From [Bacillus] enclensis (GTDB lineage Bacteria > Bacillota > Bacilli > Bacillales > Bacillaceae_B): a DNA stretch of 64,000 nt. Made by a program: the position numbers and the translations under genes. Location: contig NZ_KQ758482.1 in assembly GCF_001456935.1 (NCBI RefSeq), forward strand, positions 124,001 to 188,000, given 5' to 3'. Under the pieces are notes generated by a model. The model was not told the DNA's origin, did not search any database, and was given only the letters and a program-made list of their open reading frames with translations. Below, one piece after another: positions 8,477-16,254 of this stretch (its first letter is position 1; the number at the start of each line of letters is the position of its first letter).

Positions 8477-9574
8477 TTAGAATTGGTCGCAATCCCCCAC
8501 AAAGATATTTTCAGCTGGGATTGCAACTGTCATAGAAGCTAAAATCTCAGTTCCGCCTTCTTCTCTAATTGTAAGAGTTACTGTGTTAGTAGCATCATCT
8601 ATTGTCATTTGGAATTGAGCGTTTGTTTCTTCCTGTCCTGCTAATTTAAATGTTCCTACACCGGTGATTACAAGGTTAGTAGGGGGATCGGTAGCTCCGC
8701 AAACAGGCTGGTTGAATTGGGTGGCAAAGAAGGTGAAGCTTTGATCTACTGCCGGGTCGGCACCTCCAGGTAAATCCTGGAATACAGCGGTCAGTGAACT
8801 GCCTGAGAGCGTACATTGATCACAAATGACTGTGTTCAATGTCAATCTTCCATCAACAGACGTTAACCCGCCACCAGAACGTACATTCACTGTACGAAGT
8901 TCATTTAGCAATGACGCACTTCCCTGACACCCACAATTAGCAGGCGGGAAGAATGTAGGACATTGACGCGGGAATAACGGGAATCGGTCACATTGCGGAC
9001 GCAGGTTTTCAATAGGGATTGCCTGGCGCGGACCGCAGAATTTTGCTTCTACTTCCAGTTTCACTTCTGCTTCTACTTGGACGTCTGCACATATGACAAC
9101 ATCAATCAACACTCTGTTATCCAATAACCTGCTCAGGACAACGGCACAATCCACATCGAAAATGTCACAGTTGATTTCTGTTCCAGGAGGGTTGCATAGA
9201 ATCACTTCATCCGTAAAGCTGACAGGTACGGTGAATTCACAAATCGAACTACCTGCACAGAAGAAGCGAATGCGCAGCTCAGTACTTAATACCAGGGTCA
9301 CGATGCGGGCACCTTCAACCCCCGGCACGTTTGCCGGTCTGGAAGCCACTTCATCACAGTCACGGCTTCCCGGCACTTCTTCGCATGTTGCTGTTACTTG
9401 GCCACTGCAACTCGCAATTGCAGCAATACAGTCATCTGGAAGATCTACTTTATTGGAGTATCTGTCCGAGATCACTACCCAGTCGTATACTTTTTGTACT
9501 CTGATACATTCCGGACCAATCGGGTTCGGGTTGGGCGTTTGATTGCCCCGGATGGATCTAATGTCTTTTCCCAT
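8477..9574 (-). CDS. Putative spore coat protein, paralogue 3 of 3
   Basis: 365 residues from the ATG at 9574 (MGKDIRSIRGNQTPNP) with AAAGGATG in front. Nearly identical to paralogue 2 through the first 280 residues, including SNKVDLPDDCIAAI and the Cys pattern; it differs mainly in the C-terminal loop (VCGATDPPTNLVITG) and in CAGSS for CSGSS. The strong similarity suggests a recent duplication or ongoing gene conversion. It is the outermost of the array and has its own promoter block at 9597. Expected location is the spore coat or an outer spore layer; the role as structural protein is inferred from Cys content, promoter type and family resemblance. Confidence 0.75.
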   Translation of the reverse strand: MGKDIRSIRGNQTPNPNPIGPECIRVQKVYDWVVISDRYSNKVDLPDDCIAAIASCSGQVTATCEEVPGSRDCDEVASRPANVPGVEGARIVTLVLSTELRIRFFCAGSSICEFTVPVSFTDEVILCNPPGTEINCDIFDVDCAVVLSRLLDNRVLIDVVICADVQVEAEVKLEVEAKFCGPRQAIPIENLRPQCDRFPLFPRQCPTFFPPANCGCQGSASLLNELRTVNVRSGGGLTSVDGRLTLNTVICDQCTLSGSSLTAVFQDLPGGADPAVDQSFTFFATQFNQPVCGATDPPTNLVITGVGTFKLAGQEETNAQFQMTIDDATNTVTLTIREEGGTEILASMTVAIPAENIFVGDCDQF

Positions 9575-9596
9575 CTTGTTCATCCTTTCAATTAAT

Positions 9597-9639
9597 AGAT
9601 TCCATACATACTATGGAAGACAAGCAGTATTGGTACATG
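9597..9639 (-). promoter_or_regulatory. Conserved promoter block of coat paralogue 3 (sigma-K-like)
   Basis: CATAGTATGTATGG downstream of TACCAATACTGCTTGTC on the minus strand, the third copy of the block at 6877 and 8255, with a few substitutions. The remaining 170 bases up to the next promoter at 9818 show no gene. Confidence 0.5.
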
Positions 9640-9817
9640 TTTTTCTGAAAAAAGGCAGGTGCACAATATATCCTTATTGGGATGAAGTTGAAGTCTCTTT
9701 CTACTAATAGAAAATCAATTACCGACTTTAATTTAATAGGTAATTAGTAATGATTCAAAGTAACCATTTATAGGAAATATAAGAATATCGAAAAAATCCT
9801 CTCACATTAAAAGTTAG

Positions 9818-9848
9818 TTGACATATAACCAAAAGGTGTTATATTAAT
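9818..9848 (+). promoter_or_regulatory. Sigma-A promoter of the AHSA1/ArsR pair
   Basis: TTGACA at 9818 and TATATT about 16-17 bases later, some 45 bases before the AHSA1 start. One operator copy lies in the spacer and one just downstream of the -10. Confidence 0.7.
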
Positions 9849-9870
9849 AAACGAAACCATATGGTGTTAT
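9827..9870 (+). promoter_or_regulatory. Duplicated operator, probable ArsR-type autoregulation site
   Basis: AACCAAAAGGTGTTAT (9827-9842) and AACCATATGGTGTTAT (9855-9870) are two copies 28 bases apart; each has ACC/GGT dyad symmetry and the second contains a perfect ACCATATGGT palindrome. They overlap the promoter of an operon that includes an ArsR-family repressor, so binding by that protein is the simplest reading. Confidence 0.6.
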
Positions 9871-9894
9871 TTTACTTAGAAAGCAGGAGGTCAA

Positions 9895-10317
9895 ATGACA
9901 AATCTAGTGAAAGATATTGAACAGACAGCGATTTTCGATGCATCCATCCAAAAAGTGTGGGATGCTGTCTCAACTTCAGAGGGAATTTCTGCGTGGTTCA
10001 TGCCGAATGACTTTGAGCCTGTTGTCGGCCATGAATTCCATATTCAATCCCCTTTCGGCCCCTCTCCCTGCAAAGTGCTGGAGATCGATGAACCGAACAA
10101 ACTCTCATTTGCGTGGGACACCGACGGCTGGGTTGTGACGTTCCAGTTGAAAGATCTTGGAAACCAGACAGAATTCACGGTCGTACATGCAGGCTGGAAA
10201 GAATCGGATGATACGATCTCGAAAGCCGGCGAGAAGGCTTCCATCATTCGCGACCGCATGAACAACGGCTGGTCCGGACTTGTGAATGATCGCCTGAGGA
10301 AGGTTGTGGAGGAATAA
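9895..10317 (+). CDS. AHSA1/SRPBCC-domain protein
   Basis: 140 residues with the SRPBCC (START-like) fold signature: an N-terminal strand and [22 protein letters not shown], typical of AHSA1/YdjC-like solute-binding domains that hold a hydrophobic ligand in a long cavity. GCAGGAGG precedes the ATG. Its TAA is directly followed by the ATG of the ArsR gene, so the two are translationally linked. Pairs of AHSA1 and ArsR proteins are frequent in Bacillus and Actinobacteria. The ligand is unknown; it could be an effector-binding partner or a small hydrolase-like protein under the repressor's control. Confidence 0.85.
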   Translation: MTNLVKDIEQTAIFDASIQKVWDAVSTSEGISAWFMPNDFEPVVGHEFHIQSPFGPSPCKVLEIDEPNKLSFAWDTDGWVVTFQLKDLGNQTEFTVVHAGWKESDDTISKAGEKASIIRDRMNNGWSGLVNDRLRKVVEE

Positions 10318-10641
10318 ATGGGAGCGGTGAAACACGATGTCTTTCATGCAATCGCAGATCCGACCCGCCGGGAGATGCTGCGCCTGCTTTCCGAAAAAGA
10401 CCGTCCGATTTCGGACATCACTTCCCATTTCTCCATCAGCAGGACCGCGGTCACCAAGCATCTCGGGATTCTTACCGAGGCAGACCTTGTCAGCGGTAAA
10501 AAAGTCGGTCGTGAAAAAATATACAGCCTTCATCCTGAACCCCTGACTGAACTCAAGGACTGGCTGTCCTACTATGAACGTTTCTGGAATAATAAACTGT
10601 CGATGCTTAAGCATCTGGTTGAAGATGACGAAGATCTTTAG
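10318..10641 (+). CDS. ArsR-family transcriptional repressor
   Basis: 107 residues with a single winged-helix domain: FHAIADPTRREMLRLL, then the recognition helix region SISRTAVTKHLGIL, then a wing containing VGREKIYSLHPEPL. There is no Cys, so it lacks the metal site of arsenic or cadmium sensors; it belongs to the Cys-free branch often found with SRPBCC proteins. Zero-base spacing to the AHSA1 gene. It most likely represses its own operon through the two AACCAwAwGGTGTTAT sites upstream. Confidence 0.88.
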   Translation: MGAVKHDVFHAIADPTRREMLRLLSEKDRPISDITSHFSISRTAVTKHLGILTEADLVSGKKVGREKIYSLHPEPLTELKDWLSYYERFWNNKLSMLKHLVEDDEDL

Positions 10642-10675
10642 CCTGCTTTTTTATGAGCAGGCTTATTTCTTTTTA
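10641..10675 (+). terminator. Terminator after the AHSA1/ArsR operon
   Basis: GCCTGC / GCAGGC hairpin and T-rich tail overlapping the ArsR stop. Confidence 0.75.
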
Positions 10676-10771
10676 ACTAAACTTCTCGCGTAACGATTTC
10701 CGAATTGACGAAACTTTTCCATTTTTCATCCGTATATAAACTAAACAACTTCTCTTAAGGACGTGATACGG

Positions 10772-11728
10772 TTGAACAAAATCGAAACGTATAAAGATAT
10801 ATATGCAGGCGCAAAAAAGAAACTCAGCTGGAAGGTCACCGACCAGCGTTCCGTCATGTTGATCGCTTCCCTTTATGTGACCGAGAATCTTGAATTTGAT
10901 GGCGACCGGCTTGAGGCAATGGCAGACTTCATTAAAAAGAAAGTCGGATTCTTTACCACGCTTCATTCCCATCAGCGCTATCTGTTTGCAGCGATGCTCA
11001 TCACCCGCTTTCAAGACCCCAAAACAGCGTTTCAATCGTTCATTTCAACGTACAAAGCACTGGTGGATGAAGGTTTCTCGATGGGAGCGTATACCTATAT
11101 TTCCGCTATGGTACTGATCAGCGCTGAAAACACTGATGGAGAGACATCCTCCCGTGCAATGGAAGTGTACAAGAAGATGAGAAAGAAGCATTTCTTCCTT
11201 ACAGGCCAAAGCGACTATCCGCTTGCGATGCTTCTTGCTCAAAGAACAAAGGATACGGACCTCTTGATTGACCATATCGAATATTTCTACGATAAGCTGA
11301 ACCTTTCCGGTTTCAATAAAGGTAATGACCTTCAGACGATGAGCCACATCCTTTCGCTTGTCGAAGACGAGGATCCGGATGACCTGGTGACACGCTGTAC
11401 GGAAATCTTCGATTGTTTAAAAGAAGAAGGCATCCGGCCGAAATCCATGTTCTATCCACAGGTCGCCATGCTTGCCTTTTTAAAAAACGGCAAAGATCAA
11501 ATCAGTGAATTAAAGGAAATCCGGGAATCATTGAATGAAAAAATCCGCTGGCAAAAGGACATGAATTTCATGATGGCTGTCAATCTTCACCTCAGCAATC
11601 AAATTGATAATTCATCCCTCTTGCAGATGAATCTGTCCACGACCATCGAAGCGCTCATTCAGGCACAGCAATCCGCAACGATCGCAGCCATCGGCGGTGC
11701 GACCGCTGCAACGCATAACGGGAGTTGA
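10772..11728 (+). CDS. DUF4003 family protein
   Basis: 318 residues from the TTG at 10772, where AAGGA stands ten bases upstream; the GTG three codons earlier is too close to that site. All-helical, with IETYKDIYAGAKKKLSWKVTDQR at the N-terminus and several hydrophobic helices but no clear signal peptide; the C-terminus carries a small Ala-rich hydrophobic stretch (TIAAIGGATAATHNGS). This matches the Bacillus family DUF4003, whose function is unknown. It is a single gene closed by a palindromic terminator. Confidence 0.75.
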   Translation: MNKIETYKDIYAGAKKKLSWKVTDQRSVMLIASLYVTENLEFDGDRLEAMADFIKKKVGFFTTLHSHQRYLFAAMLITRFQDPKTAFQSFISTYKALVDEGFSMGAYTYISAMVLISAENTDGETSSRAMEVYKKMRKKHFFLTGQSDYPLAMLLAQRTKDTDLLIDHIEYFYDKLNLSGFNKGNDLQTMSHILSLVEDEDPDDLVTRCTEIFDCLKEEGIRPKSMFYPQVAMLAFLKNGKDQISELKEIRESLNEKIRWQKDMNFMMAVNLHLSNQIDNSSLLQMNLSTTIEALIQAQQSATIAAIGGATAATHNGS

Positions 11729-11730
11729 TT

Positions 11731-11767
11731 GAGGGGACGGGCCTTTAGTGTTAAGGCCCGTCCCTCG
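11731..11767 (+). terminator. Terminator built from the GGGACGGGCCTT palindrome
   Basis: GAGGGGACGGGCCTT and its complement AAGGCCCGTCCCTC around a short loop. The same arms occur at 34362 and 62346 and as a half copy at 26768. Confidence 0.75.
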
Positions 11768-11828
11768 GTGCGTTAAAGTGTGATAGTATGATAAAAAGAT
11801 TATGATTTTGGACTTGGGAGGTTTCAAA

Positions 11829-13436
11829 ATGCGGATTGGAGTTTCAGATGATCTAGAGCGAGCAGTTGAACTGTTCTCTTCTTCTGAAGAAGAGTGTTTG
11901 GAGGTTCATGATGAAGAAGGTAAAACGATTAGCATTTTGACGCTGGATGAATTGAAGGAGATATTCCAGGAGGTACCATCGCATTTATCAGTAGGAGAAA
12001 TTATCCATAAGCTGTCAACAGACCTCCATACCACTAATAAGCAGGCAAGAGTAATGAATGAATATAGTGAATTGCTTGAGAACGAAATTTTCACTAACAT
12101 CATCAATTCCCTTTATGATGGCGTATTTATCACAGACGGGTATGGGATAACGGTCAAAATAAATAAGGCATATGAAAGGATTACGGACCTGAAACCCCAG
12201 CAGCTGATCGGTTATCATATGGAAGAAATCATTAAGGAAGGCTATATTTCAAAATCCGCTTCCATCCAGGTAATTAAAGAAAAAAAACCCGTTACACTGA
12301 TGCAGACCATTCATAACGGCCGCAAGATCATTGTATCGGGTACCCCTATATTCAATGAAAAAAAGGAGATTCTTTATGTCATTAACAGCGTAAGGGACAT
12401 CACTGAACTTTTGAAGCTCAAACTCCGGATTGAAGAGCTGCAAGAATTAAAGAATCTCAGGCAAAGTACAAAAGCAACCTTCATGAACGATTCACCACAA
12501 TCATCATTCTATCATAGTGAAAAAATGAAAAAGACATTCCAAATCATTGATCGAGTGGCGAAAACGGATGCTAAGGTACTCCTTCAAGGTGAAACCGGTG
12601 TAGGTAAAACAATGGTCGCGAAGTATATTCACGAACACTCAACCCGTACCGCAGGAAGCTTTCTGGAGCTGAATTGCAGTGCCCTCCCTTCAAGCTTAAT
12701 CGAAGCTGAACTATTCGGGTATGAACCCGGGGCATTTACAGGAGCTCTGGCGAAAGGAAAAAAAGGGCTGCTGGAAATTGCCGATAACGGGACTTTATTC
12801 CTTGATGAAATCGGGGATCTGCCTTTGGAACTACAAGTTAAATTACTAAAGGTCATCGAAGACCAGGCTTTCATTCCGATTGGGGCTTCAAAACTGAAAC
12901 AAATCAATGTAAGGATCATTGCCGCCGCACACAAGAATATTAAAGAGCTTGTAAAGAATGGAGAGTTTCGGGAAGATCTTTATTATCGATTAAACGTGGT
13001 GCCAATTGAAATCCCTTCCTTACAGGAACGGCAGGAAGAAATCATCCCCCTGGCAGAGCAATTTCTTGAGAAATTTAATATAGAATATGGATTGAGCAAG
13101 ACATTAAGTATTGAAGCATTGAATATCCTTCATGAATATAAATGGCCGGGAAATATCCGGGAATTAAAAAATTGCATTGAACGGTTAGTGGTCACATCAC
13201 CTTTCGAAACCATAGCTTCAAAGGATTTGCCTTATGAACTCTCAGAAATAAGCAACAAGCAAGAGAGCTTCTCAACTGAAATGGAAATCATACCGTTAAA
13301 AGAAGCGGTAGACAGCTTAGAAAGAAATTTAATTACAAGGGCATTGAAGAAATACAAAACAACACGTAAAGCAGCCGATGTATTACAAGTCAGCCAGTCA
13401 ACAATCGTACAGAAAATGAAAAAATGGGAGATTTGA
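11829..13436 (+). CDS. Sigma-54-dependent activator (PAS-AAA+-HTH)
   Basis: 536 residues from the ATG at 11829 (GGGAGG upstream). Residues 1-80 are a small sensory region, 85-190 a PAS domain, 225-460 the AAA+ core with Walker A GETGVGKT (254-261) and the GAFTGA loop (301-306) that contacts sigma-54, and 495-535 a Fis-type helix-turn-helix (KTTRKAADVLQVSQSTIVQ). It is an enhancer-binding protein that activates sigma-54 RNA polymerase. A perfect -24/-12 promoter lies 100 bases downstream in front of the alcohol dehydrogenase operon, so this is almost surely its target. The signal is unknown, probably the substrate of that operon or a derived aldehyde sensed through the PAS domain. Confidence 0.92.
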   Translation: MRIGVSDDLERAVELFSSSEEECLEVHDEEGKTISILTLDELKEIFQEVPSHLSVGEIIHKLSTDLHTTNKQARVMNEYSELLENEIFTNIINSLYDGVFITDGYGITVKINKAYERITDLKPQQLIGYHMEEIIKEGYISKSASIQVIKEKKPVTLMQTIHNGRKIIVSGTPIFNEKKEILYVINSVRDITELLKLKLRIEELQELKNLRQSTKATFMNDSPQSSFYHSEKMKKTFQIIDRVAKTDAKVLLQGETGVGKTMVAKYIHEHSTRTAGSFLELNCSALPSSLIEAELFGYEPGAFTGALAKGKKGLLEIADNGTLFLDEIGDLPLELQVKLLKVIEDQAFIPIGASKLKQINVRIIAAAHKNIKELVKNGEFREDLYYRLNVVPIEIPSLQERQEEIIPLAEQFLEKFNIEYGLSKTLSIEALNILHEYKWPGNIRELKNCIERLVVTSPFETIASKDLPYELSEISNKQESFSTEMEIIPLKEAVDSLERNLITRALKKYKTTRKAADVLQVSQSTIVQKMKKWEI

Positions 13437-13466
13437 TTATTTTTTTAATCAAATCTCCCGTTTTTG
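13426..13466 (+). terminator. Terminator after the sigma-54 activator gene
   Basis: A 14-bp stem, GGGAGATTTGATTA and complement, overlapping the stop and followed by GTTTTT. Confidence 0.9.
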
Positions 13467-13534
13467 ATTTATTTACTAATCATCCCCTCCCCCCCTACAT
13501 TCTTCAACCCCTTCCATTCTAACTTTTCTGAAAG

Positions 13535-13551
13535 TTGGCACAAAAATTGCA
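13535..13551 (+). promoter_or_regulatory. Sigma-54 (SigL) promoter, -24/-12
   Basis: TTGGCACAAAAATTGCAT matches the consensus TTGGCACnnnnTTGC(A/T) at all key positions, with GG and GC in the right spacing, 70 bases before the alcohol dehydrogenase start. Confidence 0.9.
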
Positions 13552-13620
13552 TTAATGATTACAAAGAGTTTTTTCTAAAAGCTATCTACGATTTCATAAA
13601 TAAGAAAGGAGCACGTCATC

Positions 13621-14769
13621 ATGTCAATATCCACATTTAAAATTGCAAACAAACTCATTACCGGGAAAGGTGCCATAGAAACAATCCCAAATGAAATTCA
13701 GCGTCTGGATATCAAAAAACCTCTTATTGTGACGGACGAAATTCTTCAAAAATTAGGCGTCGTCGATCAGGTCACACCGTTTTTGAAAGGGCTTACGGTC
13801 GGGTTATATACAGGAGTAAAACCTGAGCCTGAATTTTCAGTCGTGCACGAATGTACAAACATGTTCAACGAAGGTGCCCATGATGGACTGATTGCCATAG
13901 GTGGAGGAAGTGCCATCGATATCGCCAAAAGTGTATCGGCTTTTGCAGGCTTTGATGGAAAGCTTACGGATTTAGTAGGGACAGACCTCGTACCGAAGAA
14001 AGGCGCTCCGATTATCGCTCTTCCCACTACAGCGGGGACTGGCTCTGAAGTAACGAATATTTCCATTCTTTCTGATAAGGAAGCTCAACTGAAAAAAGGA
14101 ATTGTCAGTGATTATCTGCTGCCAGATGTCGCGATAGTTGCCCCTGAGATGACCTTGACGATGCCTCCTTCTGTCACGGCTGCAAGCGGTGTTGATGCAC
14201 TTGTCCATGCAATCGAGGCCTATATCTCGGTGCACGCATCGCCAATCACAGATGCACTCGCTATATATGCCATTAAAATGATCGCTGACAATCTGCCAAA
14301 AGCATACGCCAACCCATCCCATTTGGAAGCACGTGAAAACATGGCAACCGCAAGTTTGATGGCAGGTATGGCATTTGGAAACGCCGGAGTGGGCGCTGTA
14401 CATGCCCTCGCTTATCCGCTTGGGGGGCGTTACCATATTCCACATGGAGTAAGCAATGCCCTGCTTCTTCCTTACGTAATGGAATGGAATAAGATTTCCT
14501 GCATGGAGCGTTTCAGGGATATCGGATCAGCTTTAGGTGAAAAAGTTAGTCATTTATCTGACGCTGATGCCGCAGATCAAACCGTTCAAGCAATGAAACG
14601 GTTGTGCACTGCAGTTAATATTCCTTCTGGATTACGGGCCTTCTCCATTCCTGAAAGCGATATTCGGGAAATGGCTGAAGATGCAAGCAAGATTGAACGT
14701 CTCTTAAACAACAACCCTCGTAAACTGACTCAAAAAGAAATCGAACAAATTTATCAGGCTGCTTACTAA
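13621..14769 (+). CDS. Iron-containing alcohol dehydrogenase (possible 4-hydroxybutyrate dehydrogenase)
   Basis: 382 residues of the type III Fe-ADH family. Visible marks are the nucleotide motif GGGSAIDIAKSV, the PTTAGTGSEVT loop, and the metal-binding residues in VDALVHAIEAY and GAVHALAYPLGGRYHIPHG. It oxidises an alcohol to an aldehyde with NAD. First gene of the sigma-54 operon, followed by a permease and a succinate-semialdehyde-type dehydrogenase. That order (uptake, hydroxy-acid to semialdehyde, semialdehyde to acid) fits 4-hydroxybutyrate or a similar omega-hydroxy acid; the substrate is an inference from context and could equally be a simple diol or alcohol. Confidence 0.85.
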   Translation: MSISTFKIANKLITGKGAIETIPNEIQRLDIKKPLIVTDEILQKLGVVDQVTPFLKGLTVGLYTGVKPEPEFSVVHECTNMFNEGAHDGLIAIGGGSAIDIAKSVSAFAGFDGKLTDLVGTDLVPKKGAPIIALPTTAGTGSEVTNISILSDKEAQLKKGIVSDYLLPDVAIVAPEMTLTMPPSVTAASGVDALVHAIEAYISVHASPITDALAIYAIKMIADNLPKAYANPSHLEARENMATASLMAGMAFGNAGVGAVHALAYPLGGRYHIPHGVSNALLLPYVMEWNKISCMERFRDIGSALGEKVSHLSDADAADQTVQAMKRLCTAVNIPSGLRAFSIPESDIREMAEDASKIERLLNNNPRKLTQKEIEQIYQAAY

Positions 14770-14844
14770 GCAGTTTTGATTTGAAGGATGGGATGAAAAA
14801 GCTTAGAAAAGAGTAATAACTATTGTTGAAAAGGGGTATATAAT

Positions 14845-16233
14845 ATGTGGAAAAACCGTAAACATGGTGAAGAATCACCATACATCCCTATGGGACCATT
14901 TAAATTAAGACTTCCCTTTATACATTATAAGTTTGAATGGCCCGACTATGTACAGGGACTGCTCATGTGTGCCGTGGATTTAGCTGCCATTCCATTGATG
15001 ATCGAATTATTGGGGATGCCATTTGAAGTCGCTTTGGCCGTAGTGTTACTGAATGGTTTGCTTTATTTGACTCATCATTTACTTGGCGATCCGGTTGTTC
15101 CTGGCTGGATCACACCGGCCATCCCGTTAATTATGGCTTATGTATCAACGTTTCCAGAAGGTGTAGACAGGGTGCACGCACTGGTTGCCTTCCAGCTCAC
15201 CCTTGGGCTCTTCTCTATTTTCTTAGGGGTGACAGGACTTGCAAAGAAAGTGGTATCGTTTGTTCCACCGGCGATTAAATCTGGCGTCATTCTGGGTGCA
15301 GGATTCGCTGCGGTCATCTCGGTTTTTCAGGTTGGAGGCCGTTTCGAAAGTTTCCCATGGACCATCTCAATCGCTGTAGGAATCGCATTTTACATCATTT
15401 TCTCGCAGCATTTCAATCAACTTAAAAACAAAAGCGCACTCTGGGGATTAATTGGGAAGCTCGGTATTTTCCCTATCATTATTCTAGCAGTTATCATTGC
15501 TCCTTTATTCGGTGAAGCACCTTGGCCTTCGATTGAATGGGGCCTGATAAATCCGGATTTCGGTACTCTATGGAGTGAATATACCGTATTTGGGATAGGC
15601 TTCCCATCAGCTATGTTATTTTTGACTGCCCTGCCAACAGTACTGGCAGCATATATTGTATTATTCGGTGATGTCCTGCAGAGTAAGGCATTGGTTGAAG
15701 AAGCTGATGATGTCCGGCGTGATGAGAAAATCGACTATAATCCAAACCGGGCTCATATGATTTTTGGGGGACGGAATACGATCATGAGTATCCTCGGTCC
15801 TGATGTGACGATGGCAGGTCCCTTATGGGCAGCCATGCAGGTCGTTGTCATCGAACGGTTCAAAGAAGGAAAAAAAGCGATGAATTCTATCTTTGGAGGA
15901 TCGGGCTCCTTTCGGTGGGGGACCAACACCGGGCTTCTATTGCTTCCGATTGTGAGTTTAGTAGAACCCATTCTCGGAATTGCCCTTGCTCTTACTCTAT
16001 TAATCCAGGGCTACGTCAGTGTCCGGGTAGGTATCCTCGAAGCCCGCAGTCATAGGGATCTCGGGATTGCAGGGATCATTGGCGCAGTACTTGCCACTAA
16101 AGGAGCCACCTGGGGCTTTGCAGTCGGAATCATTCTTTGTGTACTCATTTATGGAAAGAAGTTTTTCAAAGGAGAAAATGATAAAATATTCACTAAAGAT
16201 TTAGAAGAAGATGAAATTAAAAGAATTTCTTAA
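14845..16233 (+). CDS. DUF3360-type permease (NCS2/SLC23-like)
   Basis: 462 residues with about 12 hydrophobic segments. The N-terminus is cytosolic (MWKNRKHGEESPYIPMGPFK), then WPDYVQGLLMCAVDLAAIP starts the membrane part. The duplicated-half pattern and the GP/TPAIP loops look like nucleobase-cation symporter 2 proteins, and I place it in DUF3360. It sits between the alcohol and aldehyde dehydrogenases in the same operon, so it likely imports their substrate. The substrate is not predictable from sequence alone. AAAAGGGG is in front of the ATG. Confidence 0.7.
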   Translation: MWKNRKHGEESPYIPMGPFKLRLPFIHYKFEWPDYVQGLLMCAVDLAAIPLMIELLGMPFEVALAVVLLNGLLYLTHHLLGDPVVPGWITPAIPLIMAYVSTFPEGVDRVHALVAFQLTLGLFSIFLGVTGLAKKVVSFVPPAIKSGVILGAGFAAVISVFQVGGRFESFPWTISIAVGIAFYIIFSQHFNQLKNKSALWGLIGKLGIFPIIILAVIIAPLFGEAPWPSIEWGLINPDFGTLWSEYTVFGIGFPSAMLFLTALPTVLAAYIVLFGDVLQSKALVEEADDVRRDEKIDYNPNRAHMIFGGRNTIMSILGPDVTMAGPLWAAMQVVVIERFKEGKKAMNSIFGGSGSFRWGTNTGLLLLPIVSLVEPILGIALALTLLIQGYVSVRVGILEARSHRDLGIAGIIGAVLATKGATWGFAVGIILCVLIYGKKFFKGENDKIFTKDLEEDEIKRIS

Positions 16234-16254
16234 TATTTGAAGAGGAGGCAAAAC

